This document shows positions 55,447-64,000 of a DNA stretch of 64,000 nucleotides, piece by piece. Source of the stretch: CAWEWH01 sp963812775 (GTDB lineage: Bacteria; Pseudomonadota; Alphaproteobacteria; Rhizobiales; Beijerinckiaceae); assembly GCA_963812775.1 (NCBI GenBank), contig CAWEWH010000005.1, positions 1 through 64,000 on the forward strand, given 5' to 3'. Numbering within the stretch: the stretch's first letter is position 1; every line of letters begins with the position of its first letter. The notes beneath the pieces were generated by a model that was given only the letters and a program-made list of their open reading frames with translations, did no database searches and had not been told where the DNA came from. Made by a program: the position numbers and the translations under genes.

Positions 55447-56675
55447 GCCTCAACCGTCAACGCCTCGGCCTCATTACGGCGCTGGGCGTCACCCAGATCA
55501 TCAGCTGGGGCTCCCTTTACTACGCCATCGGCATTCTCGGCCCCATCATGGTGTCGGAAGGCCGCCTCTCGACCGGTGTCGTCTATGGCGGCTACTCGCT
55601 GAGTCTGTTGGTCAGCGGCCTTGTGGCGCCGATCACCGGCCGCGCCATCGACCGGCTGGGCGGCGGCCGCGTCATGGCGCTTGGCTCGGTGCTGGCGGCC
55701 GTAGCGCTCGCCCTGATGGCGGTGTCCCGCACGGCGCCGCTCTTCATCGCGGCGAGCGTCGTTGCCGGGATTGCCATCAGCATGACGCTCTATGAGGCCG
55801 CCTTCGCGGCCCTCGTCGGGCTCACGCGTCGGCGTAGCGCCGACGCCATCGCGGCTCTGACGCTGATCGGCGGCTTCGCGTCGACGGTGTTCTGGCCGCT
55901 CACCGAGGCGCTGCAGCGCCTCCTCGACTGGCGCGAGACCTATCTTGTCTATGCCGGCGTGCATCTCCTCGTCTGCCTGCCGCTGCACCTCTTCGCCCTG
56001 CGGCCGATCGCGGATGATACGGCCGAGGGACATGAAAGCCGCCTTGCGCATATCGACGAGACGCCGCTCGACCTGTCGCCTGGGCGCCGCCGCCTGGCCC
56101 TTGCATTGATCGTCGTCGTCTTTTTCGCCAACAATTTCGCCATTTCGGGTCTCACCGTGCACTTCATGCCGCTGCTTATCGCGCTCGGCCTTTCATCGGC
56201 GGCCGCGGTGACGGTCGGCGTGCTGTTCGGGCCCGGACAGGTTGCCGGCCGCATCGTCGCCATGACGGCGGGGCGAAACCTCTCGGCCGTCGCCACGGGC
56301 CTCTGGTCGACGGCTCTCTTTCCGGTATCGTTCGTGTTTCTGCTGGCCGGGCCGCAATTTTGGGCCGCTGCCGCCTTCGGCATCCTGGTCGGCAGCGCCA
56401 ACGGCGTTCTCACCATCGCGCGTGGCACCATCCCGCTCGCGCTTTTCGGTCGCGCGGGCTATGGCGCACTTATGGGCAGCATCGCACTGCCGACGGTCAT
56501 TGCCCGCGCTTCGGCGCCGCTGGCCTTTGCCACGGCGATGGAATTCTCCGGAACGCTCAGCGGCTTCTTTGTCGCCCTCGTGGCCGGCTTAGCGGGGCTT
56601 TTGGGCATGGCCGCGCTGGCTGTCGTAGCGCGGCGCCAAGCACCGCCGGAACAGGGATCGGGACCAATCCGTTGA
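55443..56675 (+). CDS. MFS transporter
   Basis: A 410-residue major facilitator with about twelve TM helices: ITALGVTQIISWGSLYYAIGILGPIM, an A-motif-like GRAIDRLGGGRVMALGS between TM2 and TM3, and GFASTVFWPLTEALQRLLDWR in TM4-5. The GTG start overlaps the ispG stop, so the two genes are translationally coupled, though no link to isoprenoids is known. The D-R-x-G-G loop and length fit metabolite/H+ symporters; substrate unknown. Confidence 0.88.
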   Translation: MSLNRQRLGLITALGVTQIISWGSLYYAIGILGPIMVSEGRLSTGVVYGGYSLSLLVSGLVAPITGRAIDRLGGGRVMALGSVLAAVALALMAVSRTAPLFIAASVVAGIAISMTLYEAAFAALVGLTRRRSADAIAALTLIGGFASTVFWPLTEALQRLLDWRETYLVYAGVHLLVCLPLHLFALRPIADDTAEGHESRLAHIDETPLDLSPGRRRLALALIVVVFFANNFAISGLTVHFMPLLIALGLSSAAAVTVGVLFGPGQVAGRIVAMTAGRNLSAVATGLWSTALFPVSFVFLLAGPQFWAAAAFGILVGSANGVLTIARGTIPLALFGRAGYGALMGSIALPTVIARASAPLAFATAMEFSGTLSGFFVALVAGLAGLLGMAALAVVARRQAPPEQGSGPIR

Positions 56676-56728
56676 CACGCCGCACCTGCCGTTTGCCCGC
56701 TGGGCTGGCTATGATATGAGGCCCGGCT

Positions 56729-56780
56729 CTAGCGCGTGCTCCCGAAAAGTGTTTTGCGTTTCGGATAGGGATCATGCGCA
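56729..56780. repeat. Rhizobiales-type intergenic palindromic repeat upstream of kup
   Basis: TCTAGCGCGTGCTCCCGAAAAGTG, a short spacer, then TTTCGGATAGGGATCATGCGC resembles the widespread rhizobial intergenic element that pairs CCGAAA with TTTCGG and ends in GATCATGCGC. The ATG at 56774 is part of this repeat, which argues against using it as the kup start. Only one copy is in the window, so the family assignment relies on memory of the consensus. Confidence 0.5.
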
Positions 56781-56851
56781 GGGCATTGGTAGGACGGCCC
56801 GTCGCTCGAAGAGATGCCGCGTCAAGCGCTGACAGCAGGATCCGCCGCCCC

Positions 56852-58792
56852 ATGGCGTCCGACCAGACCCTCCCCGCGACAGCGTCCGCCAAGGCCGACG
56901 CGGCAGCCGCTGATACGCATGCCCCTTCCAACTTCAAGATGTCGGTGCTCGGCTCGATGGGCGTCGTGTTCGGCGACATCGGCACGAGCCCTCTCTACGC
57001 GTTGCGCGAAACCATCGCTGCGGCGGCCGGCGAAGGTCATGCGCCAACCCCGACGATCGTGCTCGGCGTCCTGTCGATCATCCTGTGGGCGCTGGTCCTC
57101 GTCGTCACCTGCAAATACGTTCTGATCCTGCTGCGCGCCGACAACAACGGCGAGGGCGGCACGCTCACCCTCGTCGCGCTCGCCCAGCGCGCCATGGGGC
57201 GCGGACGCCGCATCGTGCTCATCCTCGGCATTGCCGGTGCGGCACTGTTCTACGGCGACGCCGCCATCACGCCCGCTGTCACGGTGCTCGGCGCCGTGGA
57301 GGGCTTAAAGCTCGCCATCCCGGCCTTGCAGGACTACGTGGTGCCGATCACCATCGTCATCCTTGTCGCGCTGTTCGCCGTGCAGTCGCGCGGCACCGGC
57401 AATGTCGCTGCTTTCTTCGGGCCCGTGATGGCGGTGTGGTTCGCCACCCTGGCGCTGCTCGGGCTCCTGCACATTTGGGACTATCCGGGCATCTTCGCGG
57501 CGCTGAGCCCGCATCATGCCGTCAGGTTCCTGCTCACGCATCCAGGCATCAGCCTCATCGTGCTCGGCGCCGCCTGCCTTGCCGTCACCGGTGCGGAGGC
57601 ACTCTATGCCGATCTCGGGCATTTCGGTCGCGGTCCCATCCGCTTCGCCTGGTTGTGGTTCGTGTTCCCGGCGCTGGCGCTCAACTATCTCGGTCAGGGC
57701 GCGCTCGTCCTCGCCAATCCGGTTGCCGCGGCTTCGCACGGATACAACCCGTTCTTTCAGCTGGCGCCGTCCTGGGGCCTGCTGCCGCTCGTGCTGCTCG
57801 CCACGCTCGCCTCGTGCATCGCCAGCCAGGCGGTGATCACCGGCGCCTTCTCGCTGACCCGGCAGGCGATCCAGCTCGGCATGATCCCGCGGCTGGAGAT
57901 CCGCTACACGTCGGCATCGCATGCCGGGCAAATCTACATGCCGCGCGTCAACATGCTGCTGTTCATCGCCGTCTTGCTGCTCGTCGCCATTTTCCAGTCG
58001 TCGAGCGGGCTCGCCAACGCCTACGGCATTGCCGTGTTCGGCGCCATGTCGGTCGACGCGATCCTCGCCATCCTCGTCATCTGGCGCGGCTGGCGCTGGA
58101 GCCTGCCGTTGGCCGCCGCCATGATCGTGCCGTTCCTGTGCATCGATCTTGTCTTCTTCGCGGCCAATTGCCTGAAGCTGTTCAAGGGCGGCTTCGTGCC
58201 GTTGATGATGGCGGCCTTGCTCATCCTGCTGATGTGGACGTGGGTGAAGGGCACCGCCATCCTGTTCGCCAAGACGCGCAAGACCGACGTGCCCCTCGGC
58301 GAGCTGCTGCAGATGCTGCAGAAGAGCCCGCCCCACAAGGTCAAGGGCACGGCCGTGTTCCTGACCAGCATGCCGGATTTCGCCCCTTCCGCGCTGCTGC
58401 ACAACCTGAAGCACAACAAGGTGCTGCACGAGAAGAACATCATCCTCACCGTGCGCTCGGAGGACACGCCGCGCGTCGACGAGGACGCGCGCGTGCATGT
58501 CGAGCCCCTTGGCGAGGGCTTTTGGAAAGTGGAGATGGCCTTCGGCTACATGGAGACGCCGAATGTGCCGCGCGGCCTGGCGATCCTGCGTAAGCTCGGG
58601 CTCAAGTTCGACATCATGGCAACGTCGTTCTTCCTGTCGCGGCGCTCGATCCGCCCGGCGGCCCAATCCGGCATGCCCCTATGGCAGGACCGCGTCTTCA
58701 TCTCGCTCGCCAAGAACGCCAACGACGCCACCGACTTCTTCCAGATACCCACTGGCCGCGTCGTCGAGGTCGGCACGCAGGTCACCGTGTGA
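56852..58792 (+). CDS. kup: Potassium uptake protein Kup
   Basis: A 646-residue KUP/HAK/KT transporter that imports K+ with protons. The signature GSMGVVFGDIGTSPLYALRET is at about residues 34-54, followed by twelve TM segments (e.g. GAALFYGDAAITPAVTVLGAVEG) and a cytosolic C-terminal domain. I placed the start at MASDQTLPATA, because the earlier in-frame ATG (56774) lies in an intergenic repeat and would add an odd basic stretch. Bacterial Kup is usually about 630 residues, so this start fits. Confidence 0.95.
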   Translation: MASDQTLPATASAKADAAAADTHAPSNFKMSVLGSMGVVFGDIGTSPLYALRETIAAAAGEGHAPTPTIVLGVLSIILWALVLVVTCKYVLILLRADNNGEGGTLTLVALAQRAMGRGRRIVLILGIAGAALFYGDAAITPAVTVLGAVEGLKLAIPALQDYVVPITIVILVALFAVQSRGTGNVAAFFGPVMAVWFATLALLGLLHIWDYPGIFAALSPHHAVRFLLTHPGISLIVLGAACLAVTGAEALYADLGHFGRGPIRFAWLWFVFPALALNYLGQGALVLANPVAAASHGYNPFFQLAPSWGLLPLVLLATLASCIASQAVITGAFSLTRQAIQLGMIPRLEIRYTSASHAGQIYMPRVNMLLFIAVLLLVAIFQSSSGLANAYGIAVFGAMSVDAILAILVIWRGWRWSLPLAAAMIVPFLCIDLVFFAANCLKLFKGGFVPLMMAALLILLMWTWVKGTAILFAKTRKTDVPLGELLQMLQKSPPHKVKGTAVFLTSMPDFAPSALLHNLKHNKVLHEKNIILTVRSEDTPRVDEDARVHVEPLGEGFWKVEMAFGYMETPNVPRGLAILRKLGLKFDIMATSFFLSRRSIRPAAQSGMPLWQDRVFISLAKNANDATDFFQIPTGRVVEVGTQVTV

Positions 58793-58794
58793 AG

Positions 58795-58817
58795 GACGAC
58801 GGATCTCGTCCGTCGTC
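58795..58817. terminator. Hairpin between convergent kup and citrate synthase genes
   Basis: GACGACGGA and TCCGTCGTC form a perfect 9-bp stem with a 5-nt loop, starting 2 nt after the kup stop and ending 18 nt before the citrate synthase stop on the other strand. It is well placed as a shared bidirectional terminator, though T-runs are short. Confidence 0.5.
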
Positions 58818-58835
58818 TGTAGCCCGTCGCCTGAA

Positions 58836-59912
58836 TCAGGCCGCCTTCTTTGGCATCGGCCCAACGTACCGCGACTGCGGACGGATGATGCGGCCCCCCG
58901 CTTCCTGCTCGAGGATGTGGGCGGTCCAGCCGAGCACGCGGCCGACCGCGAATACGGCCGTGAAGGCCTCGCGTGGCAGTTCCAGCGCTTCGAGCACGAG
59001 GGCGGTGTAGAACTCGACATTGGTCTCGAGCCGCCGCGTCGTTTTGCGCGCCGCAAGAAGGCGTAGTGCGGCTGCCTCGATGGCCTCGGCGAAATGGAGC
59101 CGGTTCGACTGGCCTCTGAGCTCGACGGCGACGCGCTTCAGCACCTCGGCGCGCGGATCGCGCACGCGGTAGACGCGATGGCCGAACCCCATGAGGCGGT
59201 CGCCACGCGCGATGGCCGCTTCGAGCCACGGCTCGATATTGGCTGCGTGGCCGATCTCATCGAGCATGTCGAGGACCGGTCCAGGCGCCCCGCCATGCAG
59301 CGGCCCCTTGAGCGCGCACAGCGCCCCAACCACCGCCGAGAACATGCCGGCCCGTGTCGAGGCGATGACGCGGGCCGTGAAGGTCGACGCGTTGAGGCCG
59401 TGATCGGCAACGGTCACGATGTAGGTTTCCAGCGCGCGTGCGTGTTGCACCGATGGCTTGGTGCCGCGCACCATGGCCAGGAAGTCGGCCACATGGCCGG
59501 CCGAGGCATCCGGCGCAACAGACTTCAGCCCCTTGCTGTGGCGAACCACCATGGCGGCGAAGACCGGCACAGCCGCGACCGCCATGAGGTGATGTGGCGT
59601 CGGCTCGCCGTCGGCAAGCGCGCTGAGCAGCAGCCGCAAGGCTTCGACCGGCGCAAGCCCGTCGGTTTGCGGCAGCAGAGGCCCGCCGATTGCGTAGGCG
59701 CGCAGCCGCGCCGCGCCAAGCGCTGCCTGGACAGCACTCTCGCCGAGTTGGCCCGGCGCCAGCCCGTCCCACAGCAGGGAGCAGAGGGCCTCGAAGCTGA
59801 GGTTGGCAATGTCCTCAAGGTCGAAGCCGCGCACGATAAGGCGCCCAGCCTCGCCATCCACGTGGCTCAGCGCCGTCTCGGCCGCCACCACGTCGTCCAA
59901 TCCGAGTGACAT
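58836..59912 (-). CDS. Citrate synthase / 2-methylcitrate synthase family protein
   Basis: A 358-residue short citrate synthase. Active-site His are in DHGLNASTF and GFGHRVYRVRDPRAEVLK; the third catalytic residue, Asp in most enzymes, reads Glu in TNVEFYTALVLEAL. KGPLHGGAPG and VGWTAH-like LGWTAHILEQ are also present. The start MSLGLDDVVAAETALS resembles short Bacillus CitA/MmgD-type synthases. It probably joins acetyl- or propionyl-CoA to oxaloacetate. Divergent from a second synthase that carries an HTH. Confidence 0.88.
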   Translation of the reverse strand: MSLGLDDVVAAETALSHVDGEAGRLIVRGFDLEDIANLSFEALCSLLWDGLAPGQLGESAVQAALGAARLRAYAIGGPLLPQTDGLAPVEALRLLLSALADGEPTPHHLMAVAAVPVFAAMVVRHSKGLKSVAPDASAGHVADFLAMVRGTKPSVQHARALETYIVTVADHGLNASTFTARVIASTRAGMFSAVVGALCALKGPLHGGAPGPVLDMLDEIGHAANIEPWLEAAIARGDRLMGFGHRVYRVRDPRAEVLKRVAVELRGQSNRLHFAEAIEAAALRLLAARKTTRRLETNVEFYTALVLEALELPREAFTAVFAVGRVLGWTAHILEQEAGGRIIRPQSRYVGPMPKKAA

Positions 59913-60007
59913 GATCGTCTCCTGGTGTTGACGGTCAGCTTGCCATCGGGTCATAAATCGTCAATATTGATAAAGTGCATCAAGTTAAGGCCTCATAAAA
60001 GCTGAAG

Positions 60008-61189
60008 ATGACCACCCTTCTCGACGCGGCGACCGCCGCTGAGCGCCTCAATGTCAGCCGCGCCACCCTTTACGCGTATGTGAGTCGCGGCTTCATCCGC
60101 GCCCACGCGGAAGGCTCCGATCCTCGCCGGCGCCTTTACAGCGCCGATGACGTCGATCGCCTGGTGGTCAAGAAGGCCCGCGGCCGCAAGCCCGACCGCA
60201 TCGCCGAGACGACGCTGGATTTCGGCCTGCCGGTTCTTTCGTCGCGCATCACCCTCATCGTCGATGGCCGCCTCTTCTATCGCGGCCGCGATGCCGTCCG
60301 TCTTGCCGTAACCGCGAGCCTCGAGGAGGTGGCGGCGCTGCTTTGGGAGTGCGGCGAGGATGTCTTCGACGCGCCGCTGTCCTCGTCGTCGCCCACCTCC
60401 CGCAAGGTGACCGCGCTGACCGCAGCGATGTCGCCGCTCGAGCGCTGCCTGGCGCTCGTGTCCTTCATGGACTCGGGCGGGCTCACCACCTGGCAGCGCG
60501 ATCGCAACCGGCTTCTGGTGAGCGCCGCCGAACTGTTGCGCCAGATGGCGGCAGCCGCCGCCGGCACCGCCGCGGGCAAGAAGCCCATCCATGAGACCAT
60601 CGCGTCGGCTTGGGGCCTCGGGGCGCGCCAGGCCGAGCTGATCCGCAAGGTTCTCGTGCTGTTTGCCGATCACGAGCTCAACGCCTCCACCTTTGCGGTG
60701 CGCGTCGTCGCCTCGACGGGCGCCTCGCTTGGCGCCTGCGTGGCCGGCGGCCTTGCGGCGCTGAGCGGCCCGCGCCACGGCGGCGCCACGCGGCGCGTCG
60801 AAGCCATGTGCGAGGAGATCGAGCGTGTCGGCGACGCCGAGCGCGTCGTCGCCGGGCGGCTTGGCCGCGGCGAGCTGCTGCCGGGCTGCGGCCATCCGCT
60901 TTATCGCGACGGCGACCCGCGCGCCGGCGCCATGCTCGCCGATCTTCCCGAGACGCCGTTCAGCCGCAATCTGCTCCTCGCCATCGCGCGCAACGGCGTG
61001 CCGCCGCCCAACGTCGATCTCGCCGTCGTCCTGCTGACGCGGGCGCTGCGCCTGCCAAATGGCAGCGCCTCGGCGCTCTTCGCCATCGGCCGCACCGCAG
61101 GTTGGATCGCGCACGCCCTGGAGCAGGTGGGCGAAGGCCGGCTCATTCGCCCGCGCGCCCGCTATATTGGCGTTGCGCCGGAACGTTGA
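60008..61189 (+). CDS. Citrate synthase-like protein with N-terminal helix-turn-helix
   Basis: A 393-residue protein. Residues 3-55 are an excisionase/MerR-type DNA-binding helix-turn-helix (LLDAATAAERLNVSRATLYAYVSRGFIR), and residues 75-390 are a citrate synthase fold with DHELNASTF, SGPRHGGAT, CGHPLYRDGDPRAG and PNVDLAVVLL. The His-His-Asp set is therefore complete. It is divergent from the neighbouring citrate synthase (95 nt between starts). It may be an active enzyme, a metabolite-sensing repressor, or both. Confidence 0.87.
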   Translation: MTTLLDAATAAERLNVSRATLYAYVSRGFIRAHAEGSDPRRRLYSADDVDRLVVKKARGRKPDRIAETTLDFGLPVLSSRITLIVDGRLFYRGRDAVRLAVTASLEEVAALLWECGEDVFDAPLSSSSPTSRKVTALTAAMSPLERCLALVSFMDSGGLTTWQRDRNRLLVSAAELLRQMAAAAAGTAAGKKPIHETIASAWGLGARQAELIRKVLVLFADHELNASTFAVRVVASTGASLGACVAGGLAALSGPRHGGATRRVEAMCEEIERVGDAERVVAGRLGRGELLPGCGHPLYRDGDPRAGAMLADLPETPFSRNLLLAIARNGVPPPNVDLAVVLLTRALRLPNGSASALFAIGRTAGWIAHALEQVGEGRLIRPRARYIGVAPER

Positions 61190-61296
61190 GGAGACGCGCA
61201 GGTTTGAAAAAATGCGCGGTCTTCGAGCCGGATCGTGCGCAAAAACAGAAAGCCGATGCGATTGCGCCCGATCGCGTCGCGCTCTAGGCATCCGCC

Positions 61297-62004
61297 ATGG
61301 GTGTCTCTCGAGGCAAGCGAGGCTGGACGCGCCGCCTGACGCGCGGCTTCCATGTGCTGCTCGCGCTGCTGCTCGTCGTGCCGCTTGCCCTCGTGGTCCT
61401 CTATCGCTTCGTACCACCGGTCTCGACCTTGATGCTCGCCCGCTGGGTGACGTTGAAGCCGGTGTCGCGCAGCTTTGTGTCCCTCGACGCCATGGCGCCG
61501 GCATTGGCGCGCGCCGTCATCGCGTCCGAGGATGCCCGCTTCTGCCGCCACGCCGGTGTCGATTGGGATGCCTTGCGGGAGGTCATCGAGGAGGCCGACG
61601 AGGATGGCCCAAGCCGCGGCGCCTCCACCATTGCCATGCAGACGGCGCGCAACGTCTTTCTTTGGCAGGGCCGCTCCTATGTGCGCAAGGCGCTGGAAAT
61701 CCCACTGGCGCTCGCCATCGACGCCGTCTGGTCGAAGCGGCGCGTCATGGAGGTCTATCTCAACATCGCCGAATGGGGCGACGGCATCTTCGGGGCCGAG
61801 GCGGCGGCACGGCATCACTTTGGCAAGAGCGCGGTCGCGCTGACCACGCGCGAGGCGGCGCTGTTGGCCGCCGTCCTGCCCAATCCGTTGCGTCAGAACG
61901 CCAAACGCCCCTCCGCGCATGTTGTACGCAAGGCGGCCGTCGTCCTCGCTCGCACCGCGCCGGCGGATGCTAACTGCCTCGACCTGACGACGGACGGCAG
62001 ATGA
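61297..62004 (+). CDS. mtgA: Monofunctional biosynthetic peptidoglycan transglycosylase
   Basis: A 235-residue GT51 enzyme with an N-terminal TM (HVLLALLLVVPLALVVLYRF) and the catalytic pattern ASEDARFCRHAGVDWDAL (Glu), then GASTIAMQTARNVFLW, RKALEIPLALAID and NIAEWGDGIFGAEAAA. It polymerises lipid II into glycan strands at the inner membrane without a transpeptidase domain. The mtgA-rpmF order is conserved in Rhizobiales. Confidence 0.96.
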   Translation: MGVSRGKRGWTRRLTRGFHVLLALLLVVPLALVVLYRFVPPVSTLMLARWVTLKPVSRSFVSLDAMAPALARAVIASEDARFCRHAGVDWDALREVIEEADEDGPSRGASTIAMQTARNVFLWQGRSYVRKALEIPLALAIDAVWSKRRVMEVYLNIAEWGDGIFGAEAAARHHFGKSAVALTTREAALLAAVLPNPLRQNAKRPSAHVVRKAAVVLARTAPADANCLDLTTDGR

Positions 62005-62136
62005 CCGGCGCTAGCGAACTTCAAGTTCGGCACACTAGCCAGCGACGGCGCTTGTCTCTATAAGGCCGGCCTCCAACGATTTCCGCGGCCGGCCTCCGGC
62101 CTCCCGAACCGAGACCCGCTCACCAGAGATCAACAC

Positions 62137-62322
62137 ATGGCCGTTCCGAAACGAAAGACCTCGCGCATGAAGCGCGGCCACCGCCGATCCGCTGACGCGC
62201 TGAAGGCGCCGACCTACGTGGAGGACAAGGATTCCGGCGAATTGCGCCGTCCCCACCACATCGACCTCAAGACCGGCATGTATCGCGGCCGCCAGGTCCT
62301 GAAGGCGCGCTCCGAGGCGTAA
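62137..62322 (+). CDS. rpmF: 50S ribosomal protein L32
   Basis: A 61-residue L32: MAVPKRKTSRMKRGHRRSAD, then APTYVEDKDSGELRRPHHIDLKTGMYRGRQVL. The CxxC zinc knuckle of other L32 forms is absent, as is usual in alphaproteobacteria (zinc-free type). It lies 130 nt after mtgA, with CACCAGAGATC before the ATG. Confidence 0.97.
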   Translation: MAVPKRKTSRMKRGHRRSADALKAPTYVEDKDSGELRRPHHIDLKTGMYRGRQVLKARSEA

Positions 62323-62344
62323 ACCGCCGGCGGAGACCAAGCTC

Positions 62345-62608
62345 CTACGACGATCGATCGAGAAGAACGGGCTGGCGCAGCCGTGCCAGCGCGCGCGCTT
62401 CATAGCGGGCCGCCACATGCTGCGGGTCACCGCCACGATGGCGCCAGCTCGACCGCGCCCTGACGTGCGCCGCCAGGAGTTGCGTCAGGAAGGGCGCTCC
62501 GGGCCGAGCGGCGGGGCGTGAGACAGGTGCGGCCTCAGCGACCACCAGGGCACGGCTGCCGCCGCCCTCCGGTCCATCCGCGCGGTTGATGTCGTCCCCG
62601 TCCTGCAT
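62345..62608 (-). CDS. Small conserved-looking hypothetical protein
   Basis: An 87-residue, Arg/Ala-rich protein with the start placed at MQDGDDINRADGPEGG. The central PFLTQLLAAHVRARSSWRHRGGDPQHVAARYEARA resembles small Rhizobiales proteins with the FxxQLxA...RR.ep..v.a.Y pattern, which I recall but cannot search. The open frame goes further upstream without similar character. No TM or signal. Function unknown; convergent with rpmF. Confidence 0.6.
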   Translation of the reverse strand: MQDGDDINRADGPEGGGSRALVVAEAAPVSRPAARPGAPFLTQLLAAHVRARSSWRHRGGDPQHVAARYEARALARLRQPVLLDRSS

Positions 62609-62732
62609 GCACGTCCTGCTGCAAAGCCGATGCCGGAATTTACAGCGCGTTAACGGGCTAGTCTGCATCATTTCGAGACATCCACGGCCCGGCCTGTGCC
62701 GGCTCACCTCAGCGCGGCGGAAGAACGGCGAG

Positions 62733-64000
62733 ATGGCAGAGGCATTCCCGGCTCCCGGCGCTCACGCGGCGACCTTCGAGGCCGCTCACGACGCCTCCGA
62801 GCCGCTCGACCCCCGTTTCATTCTCACCTCCATCGGCGAGGTCGTGTACGACTGGGACATCGCCACCGATCGCCTCGTCTGGGGCGGCAATGCGCGCGAC
62901 GTGCTCCAGTTCGCGGCCGATCAGCGCCTCGACAGCGGCCGCGCCTTCGCGGCCTTCGTCGAGCCGGACTCCGGCCGCACCCGCCACGATGTGATCCTGT
63001 CGGGGGTCGCGGCCTCGGCACCGGCTGGGGCCCGCTACCGCACCCGCTATGACCTGCGTCTTGGCGAGGTCGCGATGGCGGTCGAGGACAGCGGCCGCTG
63101 GTTTCCCGGCAGCGACGGGCGCCCGGCGCGCGCCCACGGGGTCGTGCGCGTGGTGCGCGCCGCGACGCCGGCCGCCGCATCCGGCAATCATGGCGAAGGC
63201 TTTGACCGCGCGGCCGTGGCGGCCGAGCTCGCCACAGCGCTCGAGCGCAGCCGCGCAGCGGGCCGCACCTTGGCGCTGATGTTCGTTGCGGTCGAGGATT
63301 TGCCACGTCTCACCGAAAGCCTCGGCGACGAGGCGACCGACCAGATGTTCTCGGGCGTGACGGATCGCCTTGCCAAGGCGTCGCGCGACAAGGACCGGCT
63401 CGTGCGCTATGGCGGCAACCGCCTGGCGCTGATCCTCGATGCCTGCGCCACCAAGCAGGCCGCCGAGGCCGCGACGCGTTTCTTACGGGCCGTGGAGAAG
63501 ACGCCGATCAGCACGTCGAGCGGGTCGGTCGGCGTCTTCGTCAAGATCGGCGTCGCCATAGCCAACGATCGCGACATCGACGCGGTGCAATTGCTGCGCC
63601 AAGCCGAAGACGCCTTGACGGAGGCCAAGCGCCGGCATTGCCCCTTCCTGATCTTCTCGCGCGACATCGCCGTCGAAGCGCGCCGCCACCGGGCCGACGG
63701 TGCCGGCCTCGACATCGTCGCGGCGCTCAACGAGCGGCGCCTGCGCATCGCCCGTCAGCCGGTAGTCGACGCGCGCACGCGCCAGCGCGCCTTCGACGAG
63801 GTCTTGACCCGCATCGAGCGCCACGACGGCAGCATCGTTCCGGCTTCGGAGATCGTGCCGGCGGCAGAACGGCTCGGCCTCATCCGCCTGGTCGACGAGC
63901 GCGTGCTTGAATTGACAGTCGCGTGCCTGGCACGGGAGCCCGACGCGTGGCTCGCCATCAACGTCTCGGCCATGACCTTGCGCGATCCCGACTGGCTGTC
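62733..64000 (+). CDS. PAS-GGDEF-EAL protein with degenerate motifs (partial, runs off the window)
   Basis: The frame opens at ATG 62733, 5 nt after a GAACGGCGAG stretch, and stays open for 422 codons to the edge. Residues 25-130 look like a PAS sensor (FILTSIGEVVYDWDIATDRLVWGG). A diguanylate-cyclase fold follows, whose GGDEF signature is RYGGNRLALIL near residue 227. An EAL domain starts near 340, where the EAL motif reads FDEVLTRI. Both active signatures are altered, so the protein probably senses or scaffolds rather than making or breaking c-di-GMP. The EAL C-terminus is missing. Confidence 0.88.
   Translation, partial: MAEAFPAPGAHAATFEAAHDASEPLDPRFILTSIGEVVYDWDIATDRLVWGGNARDVLQFAADQRLDSGRAFAAFVEPDSGRTRHDVILSGVAASAPAGARYRTRYDLRLGEVAMAVEDSGRWFPGSDGRPARAHGVVRVVRAATPAAASGNHGEGFDRAAVAAELATALERSRAAGRTLALMFVAVEDLPRLTESLGDEATDQMFSGVTDRLAKASRDKDRLVRYGGNRLALILDACATKQAAEAATRFLRAVEKTPISTSSGSVGVFVKIGVAIANDRDIDAVQLLRQAEDALTEAKRRHCPFLIFSRDIAVEARRHRADGAGLDIVAALNERRLRIARQPVVDARTRQRAFDEVLTRIERHDGSIVPASEIVPAAERLGLIRLVDERVLELTVACLAREPDAWLAINVSAMTLRDPDWL

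Noticed and set aside
56774..56851. ATG at 56774 as the kup start
   Set aside because: It lies in the GATCATGCGC end of a rhizobial intergenic repeat and would add a basic, non-family N-terminus.

Overview
The window is a 64 kb GC-rich, gene-dense chromosomal segment from an alphaproteobacterium, most likely of the order Hyphomicrobiales (Rhizobiales). Pointers are the lysA-lptM / argH / tlpA block arranged as in Bradyrhizobium, purL-bolA-grxD, mtgA-rpmF, an L21 protein with a long C-terminal helix-hairpin-helix extension, a SAM-II riboswitch before metZ, a CtrA-type TTAA-N7-TTAA box, and a Rhizobiales-style intergenic palindrome. No rRNA, tRNA, CRISPR array, transposase, integrase or phage gene was found. 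It reads as core chromosome with a few inserted accessory genes.

Layout. 1-5.2 kb: end of an unidentified gene, a DMT permease, a MetG1-type methionyl-tRNA synthetase, two overlapping GNAT acetyltransferases, rpmA and rplU. 5.4-13.2 kb: acyl-CoA metabolism (hotdog/MaoC-like protein, FCD-type GntR regulator, two crotonase-fold enzymes flanking a VOC protein, an HNH protein, then hbd-etfA-etfB). 13.3-22.4 kb: rhomboid protease, PduO-type adenosyltransferase, a frameshifted PagL-like outer-membrane protein, a twin-TM protein, a frameshifted TIGR02302/DUF4175 protein, lysA, lptM, a VOC protein, argH, tlpA. 22.5-32.6 kb: grxD, bolA, purL, purQ and purS on the minus strand, interrupted by three tandem TadG-like vWA genes plus a frameshifted MAPEG gene and by an esterase between purS and purQ.

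32.9-40.4 kb: a plus-strand beta-oxidation cluster (thiolase-fold protein without its cysteines, DUF35 partner, FadJ/PimF-like bifunctional enzyme, PimC/PimD-like acyl-CoA dehydrogenases, two-subunit CoA-transferase). 40.6-46.6 kb: frameshifted glycosyltransferase, amylo-1,6-glucosidase, MFS exporter, a membrane-anchored coiled-coil protein. 46.7-53.3 kb: SAM-II riboswitch-metZ, a stand-alone RAM domain, a GT4 glycosyltransferase, an ETF-beta lysine methyltransferase homologue, and a minus-strand operon bdhA-patatin-macro-BtuF-like joined by 4-nt overlaps. 53.5-64 kb: zur, ispG, MFS, kup, a divergent citrate synthase pair (one with an N-terminal HTH), mtgA, rpmF, a small conserved-looking protein, and the start of a PAS-GGDEF-EAL protein whose signature motifs are degenerate.

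The strongest unusual signals are: (1) four interrupted genes, each consistent with exactly one extra base, and each with that base inside or next to a GANTC motif, the CcrM methylation site. This suggests a systematic sequencing artefact rather than four pseudogenes. (2) A composite metZ leader combining a SAM-II aptamer, a 20-codon leader ORF and a terminator-like hairpin. (3) A thiolase-fold/DUF35 pair resembling the Ltp2-type retro-aldolases. (4) Three TadG paralogues sitting inside an otherwise conserved purine cluster.
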